A stretch of DNA of 64,000 bases from Pseudomonas promysalinigenes (GTDB lineage: Bacteria > Pseudomonadota > Gammaproteobacteria > Pseudomonadales > Pseudomonadaceae): the NCBI RefSeq assembly GCF_014269025.2, contig NZ_CP077094.1, forward strand, positions 1,364,001-1,428,000, written 5' to 3'. The notes beneath the pieces are model-generated. The model did not search any database. It had not been told where the DNA came from and worked only from the letters and a program-made list of their open reading frames with translations. Below are positions 58,262-64,000 of the stretch, piece by piece. Numbering within the stretch: position 1 is the first letter of the stretch; each line of letters starts with the position of its first letter. The position numbers were made by a program, and so were the translations under genes.

Positions 58262-58588
58262 GGCGGACCGCCTTTTTGTTGTTATTCCTGATTACCCGGT
58301 GGCTTCCTTGTCGGGTCTGCTTGTGTCGTATAGGTGGATATAAACCACCCACAGAACTAGCGTTACCCTCACTTGAGAACCCTTTGTGCTAAAAGACTGC
58401 ATCTTTAGCGCTGGTGGCTATGAAGCATTGGGCCATACCGCTGACAGCTGCTGCGTAGACACCCGCAAATACCTTCACCCTCGTCCGACAGAATGTGACC
58501 GTTCGTCAGTGCAGCCTACTTGCTTGTACGTGGCTTTCGCGGCAGTCTCTACAGCTGATTTCCACCCATGTCGTTCAGGACTATCCCT
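58262..58588. other. 327-bp gap before the glutamine amidotransferase gene
   Basis: I see no convincing gene. A stem GCTAAA/TTTAGC (about 58389-58412) lies in the middle. The long leader could hold regulatory elements or a small RNA, but no signature is recognised. The ATG at 58568 in the same frame as the amidotransferase lacks a ribosome-binding site. Confidence 0.4.
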
Positions 58589-59323
58589 ATGTCGTTACGC
58601 ATCTGCATCCTTGAAACCGATGTCCTGCGACCGGAGTTGACCGCGCAGTACGAGGGCTACGGAAGGATGTTCGAGCAGCTCTTTTCGCGTCAGCCCATCG
58701 CAGCCGAGTTTTGCGTGTACAACGTAATGAACGGCGATTACCCGCCCGAGGGCGAGCGCTTCGATGCTTATCTAGTGACCGGCAGCAAGGCCGATTCGTT
58801 CGGTAGCGATCCGTGGATTCAAACTCTCAAGGCGTACCTGCTCAAGCTATACCAGCGCGGCGAGAAGCTGCTGGGCGTGTGCTTTGGCCACCAGTTACTG
58901 GCGCTGACTCTGGGCGGCAAGGCCGAACGTGCCGATCAGGGCTGGGGCGTAGGGATCCACCGCTATTCGCTGGCGGCCCACGCGCCGTGGATGGATCCAG
59001 AGGTTTGCGAACTGTCCCTGCTGATCAGCCATCAGGACCAGGTCACAGAGCTGCCTGAAGGCGCTACGGTCATTGCCTCAAGCGACTTCTGCCCGAACGC
59101 CGCTTACCACATCGGTGACCAGGTGCTGTGCTTCCAGGGGCATCCAGAGTTCGTCCATGACTACTCACGGGCGCTGCTCGATGCGCGTCAGCAGTACTTG
59201 GGCGATGAGGTCTATCACAAAGCTGTCGCCAGCTTGGCCGCCGAGCACCAGGGTGACTTGGTGGGTGAGTGGATGATGCGGTTCATCCAGCAGCCGACCA
59301 AAGCCCGCGACAGCGCTGCATGA
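58589..59323 (+). CDS. class I glutamine amidotransferase-like protein
   Basis: 244 aa from the second ATG (58589, MSLRICILETDVLRPEL), which has AGGA upstream; the first ATG (58568) does not. The triad is visible: Cys in GVCFGHQLLAL, His in FQGHPEFVHDY, and Glu three residues on. A synthase partner is not next to it, so it may act alone, as do GMP synthase-like peptidases (for example on gamma-glutamyl compounds). Substrate unknown. Confidence 0.87.
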   Translation: MSLRICILETDVLRPELTAQYEGYGRMFEQLFSRQPIAAEFCVYNVMNGDYPPEGERFDAYLVTGSKADSFGSDPWIQTLKAYLLKLYQRGEKLLGVCFGHQLLALTLGGKAERADQGWGVGIHRYSLAAHAPWMDPEVCELSLLISHQDQVTELPEGATVIASSDFCPNAAYHIGDQVLCFQGHPEFVHDYSRALLDARQQYLGDEVYHKAVASLAAEHQGDLVGEWMMRFIQQPTKARDSAA

Positions 59324-59355
59324 TCGACCCTGGGTAGCAGCGCAGCGTAGGGAAG

Positions 59356-59372
59356 GGGCCCGCCTAGGGCCC
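59356..59372. terminator. hairpin between convergent amidotransferase and corA-like genes
   Basis: GGGCCC, loop of five, GGGCCC: 6-bp stem reaching the corA-like stop. Weak terminator candidate. Confidence 0.35.
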
Positions 59373-60343
59373 TACAACCAGCCAGACTTCTTGAAGCTGG
59401 CGAACAGGCCGGTACAGCCCAGTACTATCACGCCTAATACCCCGTAGTAGCCGTAGTGCCAGCTTAGCTCTGGCATGTTCTGGAAGTTCATCCCGTAGAT
59501 CCCCGCAATCGCCGTGGGGAAGGCAAGAATCGCCGCCCAGGCGGCGAATTTGCGCTGCACGATGCTTTGCCGTGAGGCCTCCAGCAGCATGCCGATTTCG
59601 ATGGTCTGGCTGGCGATGTCGCGGATTCCTGCCAGGTCCTCCAGTTGACGTGTGACGTGGATCTGCACATCACGGAAGTACGGGCGCATGTTCTTGTCGA
59701 TGAACGGGAAGCTCAAGCGCTGCAGTTCTTCACCGATCTCCACCATCGGCGCCACGTAGCGGCGCAGGCGCAGAATGTCGCGGCGCAAGCTGTGCAGGCG
59801 CTGAATGTCCGATTCGCGCAGCGAGTTGCTCAACACGCTCTGCTCCAGGGCTTCGATCTCGCCATGGATGGCCTCGCTGACCGGCTGGTAGTTTTCCGTG
59901 ACGAAGTCGAGCAGGGCGTAGAGCACGAAGTCCTCGCCGTGCTCGAGCAGCAGCGGGCGTGCCTCACAGCGCTGGCGCACCAGGGCGTAGGATTTGGAGT
60001 GGCCGTTGCGGCAGGTGATGATGTAGCCGTTGCCGGCGAAGATATGAGTTTCGATGAACTCCAGCTTGCCCTCGTGGCGTACCGGCGAGTAAGTGACGAT
60101 GAACAGCGCGTCACCGAAGGTTTCCAGTTTGGGCCGGCTGTGTTTTTCCAGCGCATCCTCGATAGCCAGTTCGTGCAGATTGAACTGGCACTGCAGGTTG
60201 GCCAGTTCCTCGGCGTTGGGCTCTTCGAGGCCGATCCACACGAAGTGCCCAGGCTTGCGAGCCCACTCGCTGCCTTCGTCGATACTGATATTGGTGACCT
60301 TTCTGCCTGCGGCATACACCGCCGATGCCACGACTCGACCCAT
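59372..60343 (-). CDS. corA: CorA-family divalent cation channel
   Basis: 323 aa from the ATG at 60343 (MGRVVASAVYAAGRK); a GTG eight codons earlier (60367) is possible. The large N-terminal cytoplasmic domain is followed by a long helix (about 180-270) and two C-terminal membrane helices joined by the selectivity loop YGMNFQNMPEL (GMN motif, about 290). It moves Mg2+ or related cations. The C-terminus is basic (FKKSGWL). Confidence 0.93.
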   Translation of the reverse strand: MGRVVASAVYAAGRKVTNISIDEGSEWARKPGHFVWIGLEEPNAEELANLQCQFNLHELAIEDALEKHSRPKLETFGDALFIVTYSPVRHEGKLEFIETHIFAGNGYIITCRNGHSKSYALVRQRCEARPLLLEHGEDFVLYALLDFVTENYQPVSEAIHGEIEALEQSVLSNSLRESDIQRLHSLRRDILRLRRYVAPMVEIGEELQRLSFPFIDKNMRPYFRDVQIHVTRQLEDLAGIRDIASQTIEIGMLLEASRQSIVQRKFAAWAAILAFPTAIAGIYGMNFQNMPELSWHYGYYGVLGVIVLGCTGLFASFKKSGWL

Positions 60344-60406
60344 GGTTGTCCACTTATCCGGTTGCACACAATTTACAGCTTGGGCTGTAGTTGAGCGTAG
60401 AGCAAC

Positions 60407-61126
60407 CTAAAGGCCGGCCAGTTCATTTTCCATGTGATCGATGCATTGCTGCATCTGGGTGCGGCACTGTTCGATCAATGCTGGCAGGTCCTGCTGGCTG
60501 AGGCCGCTGGTAGCGATCGGCGGCAGTGATCGCACGATCACGCTACGCCGCCGCCAGCTGTTCAAGCCAAGGCGCCGGGCATAGCGGCTGACGCACACTG
60601 GCACGATCGGCACCCCGGCTTCGACAGCCATATGAAATGCCCCTTTCTTGAATGCCAGCAACTGATCCGTAGGGTTGCGGGTGCCTTCAGGAAAGATCCA
60701 GATCGAGGTGTCTTCACGCAGGATGCGGGTGGTGGTCTGCATCGCCTTGCGCGCCTGGTAGGCGTTCTTGCGGTCGACCAGCACATTGCCGCCCAGCCAG
60801 AACAGCTGGCCGAACAGTGGAATCCAGCCTAGGCTTTTCTTGCCGATGGCAACGGTGCGCTGCGGCACCACATGGCCGAGGATGAACAGGTCGAAGTTGG
60901 ACTGGTGATTGGCGACGATCACACAGCCGGGCGGCTGGTCCCATAGTGGGCCAACTTCGGCCTTGACCCTGATGCGCAGCAGCCAGGTGGCCGGCAGGCT
61001 GTAGAGGCGAGCGAAGATACGGCTGTTGTCACGGTTGAAGGGGCGCAGCAAGCCGATCAGCAAGCCAACGGCGCCCACCAGCAGAAAATGCAGCCCCAGC
61101 AGGAGCATGCGAAGGGAGTAGAGCAT
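60407..61126 (-). CDS. plsC: 1-acyl-sn-glycerol-3-phosphate acyltransferase
   Basis: About 239 aa from the ATG at 61126 (MLYSLRMLLLGLHF); a GTG four codons earlier (61138) is also possible. One or two N-terminal hydrophobic spans are followed by the acyltransferase motif NHQSNFDLF (HX4D), the second block FPEGTRNPTDQL, and VPIVPVCVSR. PlsC acylates lysophosphatidate at the inner membrane. Pseudomonas has several paralogues. Confidence 0.92.
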   Translation of the reverse strand: MLYSLRMLLLGLHFLLVGAVGLLIGLLRPFNRDNSRIFARLYSLPATWLLRIRVKAEVGPLWDQPPGCVIVANHQSNFDLFILGHVVPQRTVAIGKKSLGWIPLFGQLFWLGGNVLVDRKNAYQARKAMQTTTRILREDTSIWIFPEGTRNPTDQLLAFKKGAFHMAVEAGVPIVPVCVSRYARRLGLNSWRRRSVIVRSLPPIATSGLSQQDLPALIEQCRTQMQQCIDHMENELAGL

Positions 61127-61206
61127 GGTACGACTCACACCAGACAGTCGTGGCGCAGTGTACGACCGTGCACTGGCCGGGGCAAACCGGTGTGAGCCGC
61201 AGGCAG

Positions 61207-61896
61207 TCAGCCCATATGGCCCTGGTCCAGCAGAATCGCCTCGTCCAGGGCGTCCAGCAGCGCCTTGCGCACTTTCAGCTTGGTGTTCTTGTGCGCCAAC
61301 ATGTTCAGCTTTTTCAGCTCATGGGCTACGCCTTGTGCGGTTTCCAGCAGTTGCTCAGCTGGCACCAGGCGGTCGAGGAAGCCGGCGTCCACCGCGTCTT
61401 TGGGCTCGAACATCTCGGCATTGATCACCGCGCGGTGGAAGGCTGAACGGCGCAGGCGGTCGCGAGCCAGCTCAATGCCGGCGTGGTGCATGGTCATGCC
61501 GATCTGTACTTCGTTCAGGCCAATCTTGTACGGGCCTTCGACGCCGATGCGGTAATCCCCCGACAACAGCAGGAAGGCACCTTTGGCCACGGCATGGCCG
61601 GAGCAGGCGACGATCACCGGGAACGGGTGCGATAGCAGGCGCCGCGCCAAAGTGGAGCCTGCGGTGACCAAGGCCACAGCTTCCTTTGGGCCGCAGGTCA
61701 TCACTTTGAGGTCGTAACCGCCGGAAAGGATGCCCGGCTGACCGGTGATGATCACCACGGCGCGCTCTTGGGTGGCACGGTCAAGGGCAGCGTTGAAGGC
61801 CGCAATGACGTCGGGGGAGATGGCATTGACCTTGCCGTTGTTCAGGGTCAATGTAGCGACGCCGTCTTCGGCGTGGTAGTTGATCAGCTCGCTCAT
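61207..61896 (-). CDS. crotonase-family enoyl-CoA hydratase/isomerase
   Basis: 229 aa from the ATG at 61896 (MSELINYHAEDGVATLTL), downstream of AAGGAC; a longer frame to 61992 lacks a site. It has the crotonase fold with an oxyanion segment ILSGGYDLKVM and CSGHAVAKGAFLLLSGDYRIG. The usual Glu pair of enoyl-CoA hydratase is not clearly present, so the reaction is uncertain. Confidence 0.88.
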   Translation of the reverse strand: MSELINYHAEDGVATLTLNNGKVNAISPDVIAAFNAALDRATQERAVVIITGQPGILSGGYDLKVMTCGPKEAVALVTAGSTLARRLLSHPFPVIVACSGHAVAKGAFLLLSGDYRIGVEGPYKIGLNEVQIGMTMHHAGIELARDRLRRSAFHRAVINAEMFEPKDAVDAGFLDRLVPAEQLLETAQGVAHELKKLNMLAHKNTKLKVRKALLDALDEAILLDQGHMG

Positions 61897-62119
61897 GGCG
61901 CAGTCCTTGAATTGGCGTGGCGATGACGTTACCCAGCGCGGTGAGCCAGGTAAAGCGCAAAGGCTGACTGGGCAGTCAGCGTCAGGGCGCAAGCCCTTGC
62001 CGGGCCAGGAATGCGTGCCCCAGCCTTGGAAAAGCGCTGGCCAGATTGGCAGCTATGCCCTGGCTGCCAAGGTTTTTCCGTGGGTTGGCTTAAATACATG
62101 AAAAAATTGAAAAAAATGC

Positions 62120-62148
62120 TTGCCAAAGAAAAGCTCTTCTACTAAATT
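62120..62148 (+). promoter_or_regulatory. promoter of tRNA-Ser
   Basis: TTGCCA (62120-62125), 17-base spacer, TAAATT (62143-62148), then a GC-rich discriminator (AGCGCGCC), as in growth-rate-controlled stable RNA promoters. It lies 38 bases before the tRNA. Confidence 0.75.
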
Positions 62149-62186
62149 AGCGCGCCTCGACGGGGTGAAAGCCTTGGAGAGAAAAC

Positions 62187-62276
62187 GGTGAAGTGTCCGA
62201 GTGGTCGAAGGAGCACGCCTGGAAAGTGTGTATACGAGAAATCGTATCAAGGGTTCAAATCCCTTCTTCACCGCCA
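62187..62276 (+). tRNA. tRNA-Ser (anticodon GGA)
   Basis: Acceptor stem GGTGAAG/CTTCACC, discriminator G and encoded CCA (62274-62276), D-loop, anticodon loop CTGGAAA with GGA at 62221-62223, a long variable arm (TATACGAGAAATCGTATC), and a T-loop GGTTCAAATCC. The long variable arm confirms class II serine tRNA. Confidence 0.97.
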
Positions 62277-62286
62277 CATTCCGAAA

Positions 62287-62317
62287 AGCCCCCGAGCTGA
62301 AAAGCCGGGGGCTTTTT
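62287..62317 (+). terminator. terminator after tRNA-Ser
   Basis: AGCCCCCG, loop of about 11 bases, CGGGGGCT and TTTTT directly after the tRNA. Confidence 0.9.
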
Positions 62318-62385
62318 GCATTGCGGCCAAAGCCGCTCCTACCGGTTGGGACTTATCCCACGGCCTGCGCGAGCCGCGTGGGGGC

Positions 62386-62766
62386 TCAATCAGGCGCTTT
62401 GACAGGGCGGTGCTGGCGCCAAGTGTCGTCGATCTTCGACCAGGTCTTGCCGTCGGTGATGGCCATCAGTTTGCGGCCATCTTTGAAGGTGGCCAGGAAG
62501 GTGGCTTCTTCCTCTTTGCCGCCCAGCCAAAGCCCGGCCAGCAGGCCCACCGGGCCGGCCACCAGCGCACCGGCCACGCCCCAGCCCAAGGCGCTGCCCA
62601 GGCTGCGGTTGGATTCAAGGCTCGCCAGGCGCAGGTCAGCGATACGCGCCAATGAAATTCGCTCGCCGGGTGACGGGCTGCGCGAAGTCTTGAGTGTGAG
62701 CGATCCATTGCGAAACTCGCCTTCACCTTGCAAGAAATCGCCGGATTGCACCGTGAGTCTTGTCAT
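62386..62766 (-). CDS. conserved hypothetical protein with glycine-zipper segment
   Basis: 126 aa. A soluble N-terminal region (MTRLTVQSGDFLQGEGEFRN) and a central Gly-rich hydrophobic stretch (ALGWGVAGALVAGPVGLLAG, about 59-78) resembling a glycine zipper that could dip into a membrane. The C-terminus (FLATFKDGRKLMAITDGKTW) resembles a small beta domain. Unknown function. Confidence 0.75.
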   Translation of the reverse strand: MTRLTVQSGDFLQGEGEFRNGSLTLKTSRSPSPGERISLARIADLRLASLESNRSLGSALGWGVAGALVAGPVGLLAGLWLGGKEEEATFLATFKDGRKLMAITDGKTWSKIDDTWRQHRPVKAPD

Positions 62767-62884
62767 TGCTTCATCCTGTCAGTGAAAGGTCCTTGGCCTG
62801 CGTCTACTCAGCGCCACCGGGGCAGGCAAGTCAACGAGCAAGCGACAGAGGGTAATGCGGCGCGATGTCGCGACCTACGCTGGC

Positions 62885-64000
62885 TCAAGCCAACTGCGCA
62901 GCTGCCTTGCGCTGCGCCATGCCCCATGCCGCCAAGGCCAGGGTGCCTATCACCAGTCCTGCTACCACGATGCCCATCCACCCTTGCCGCTGGAACAGCT
63001 GGGTGCCCAGCAACGAGCCTAGCGCACCACCGATGAAGTAGCAGGTGATGTAGCCGGCATTGAGCCGAGTTCGTGCTTCAGGTCGCAAAGCGATCACCGC
63101 GTTCTGGTTGCTCACATGCACCAGTTGCACGGCCAGGTCCAGCAGCAGCACGCCGACCAGCAACGCCAGCAGCGAGTGTTCGGCAAAGCCCAGCGGCACC
63201 CACGATACCAGCAGCGTCACCAGGCCAACGGTGGTCCCCAGCGAACCCTTGCCACGGTCGGCCAGGCGCCCAGCCCAGTTGGCAGCCAATGCCCCCGCCG
63301 CCCCGGCCAGGCCGAACAGGCCGATGGCGGCGTCTGAATAGTGATAAGGCTCGCGCGCCAGCAGAAAGGCCAGCGGCGTCCAGAACAAGGCAAACAGGCT
63401 GAATGCCAACAACCCCAGTAACGAGCGCAGACGTAGCACCGGCTCTTCGATGAATAGGCGGAACACCGAGCCAATCAGCGCTGGGTATTTGAGCCCTGCA
63501 TGGCTGTTGTGCTCTGGCAGGCTGCGGTACAGAGCCAGTGCAGTCAGCGCCATCAGTACTGCAGCCAGCACATAAATGCTGCGCCAGCCCCCCAGTTTTG
63601 CCATGAACCCCGCCGCGGTACGTGCCAGCAAGATGCCCAGCAACAGCCCGCTCATCAGCGTACCTACCACGCGCCCGCGCAGGTCCGGCTCGCTCAACGC
63701 GGCGGCCATCGGCACGAGTATCTGCGCTACCACCGAGAATAGGCCGGTCAGGGCGGTGCCTAGCAGCAGCCAGGGCAGGCTGGGCGAGCAGGCACTGATG
63801 ACCAGGCCCAAAGCGGACAGAGCTGTCATGAACACGATCAACCGCCGTTGCTCGAACAGATCCCCCAGCGGCGCCAGCAGCAGCAGGCCGGCGCCATAGC
63901 TGAGCTGGGCAGCGATGACGATGCTCCCTGCACTGGCAGTGCTCAGCCCCAATTGCTCGGCAATGCTGTGTAGAAGCGGTTGCGCGTAGTAGTTGCTGGC
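62885..64000 (-). CDS. MFS transporter (5' end beyond the window)
   Basis: The reading frame runs open to position 64000 with no start yet (372 codons visible; the first in-window residues read ASNYYAQPLLHSIAEQLGLS, a typical first-helix/periplasmic loop of MFS drug transporters). About 11 spans are seen, with the cytoplasmic LAPLGDLFEQRR motif (MFS motif A) near the N-terminus. It is probably a DHA-type efflux pump; substrate unknown. Confidence 0.88.
   Translation of the reverse strand, partial: ASNYYAQPLLHSIAEQLGLSTASAGSIVIAAQLSYGAGLLLLAPLGDLFEQRRLIVFMTALSALGLVISACSPSLPWLLLGTALTGLFSVVAQILVPMAAALSEPDLRGRVVGTLMSGLLLGILLARTAAGFMAKLGGWRSIYVLAAVLMALTALALYRSLPEHNSHAGLKYPALIGSVFRLFIEEPVLRLRSLLGLLAFSLFALFWTPLAFLLAREPYHYSDAAIGLFGLAGAAGALAANWAGRLADRGKGSLGTTVGLVTLLVSWVPLGFAEHSLLALLVGVLLLDLAVQLVHVSNQNAVIALRPEARTRLNAGYITCYFIGGALGSLLGTQLFQRQGWMGIVVAGLVIGTLALAAWGMAQRKAAAQLA

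Noticed and set aside
58125..58352. 75-aa open frame on the minus strand in the gap before the amidotransferase
   Set aside because: It overlaps the better-supported 31-aa membrane frame in another phase, has no good ribosome-binding site and no coding-like composition.
62187..62276. tRNA-Ser as the attachment site of a genomic island
   Set aside because: No integrase, no repeat of the tRNA 3' end and no change in gene type is seen on either side within the window.

Overview
The window is a GC-rich Pseudomonas chromosome segment, most likely from the P. putida group. The signs are the WbpV-WbpL-WbpM type end of an O-antigen locus, the pyrF, kdsA, folE, prmB, aroC neighbourhood, a DUF3509 gene and Pseudomonas REP-like intergenic repeats. 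No rRNA, CRISPR array or prophage is visible. The one RNA gene is tRNA-Ser(GGA).

Layout. (1) 1-627: decayed IS66-type elements at the edge of a polysaccharide locus. (2) 789-4202, minus strand: rmlBDAC, the full dTDP-L-rhamnose pathway in one overlapping operon. (3) 4525-16838, minus strand: an E. coli-type ugd, five large or medium glycosyltransferases and one unknown protein. Much of this block is clearly poorer in G+C than the rest of the window and looks acquired. (4) 16948-24374: a 480-aa secreted protein with RTX-like repeats and four DUF4214-type repeats, a 295-aa protein of unknown function, and, divergently, a complete type I secretion system (ABC ATPase, HlyD adaptor, TolC-like pore). 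(5) 24800-33006, plus strand: gmd, rmd and two GT4 rhamnosyltransferase-like genes (GDP-D-rhamnose, common antigen type), then wbpV, wbpL and wbpM. (6) 33123-64000: core genes with housekeeping, transport, chemotaxis and small conserved proteins, ending in an MFS gene cut by the window edge.

How it fits together. Regions 2 to 5 look like one surface-glycoconjugate island. They supply L-rhamnose, D-rhamnose, UDP-glucuronate and a 4,6-dehydrated UDP-GlcNAc product, an undecaprenyl-phosphate initiator (WbpL) and several multi-module glycosyltransferases. In the middle sits a dedicated one-substrate type I secretion cassette. No Wzx/Wzy or Wzm/Wzt exporter is in the window. The most interesting possibility is that the secreted RTX/DUF4214 protein and the adjacent glycosyltransferases form a glycosylated surface-layer or adhesin system. 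That is inference from synteny and shared modules, not shown by the sequence.

Other points worth attention are an acireductone-dioxygenase homologue lacking its fourth metal ligand, an isochorismatase-fold protein with Ser in place of the catalytic Cys, and a 7-bp-phased TGCA array in a divergent promoter region.
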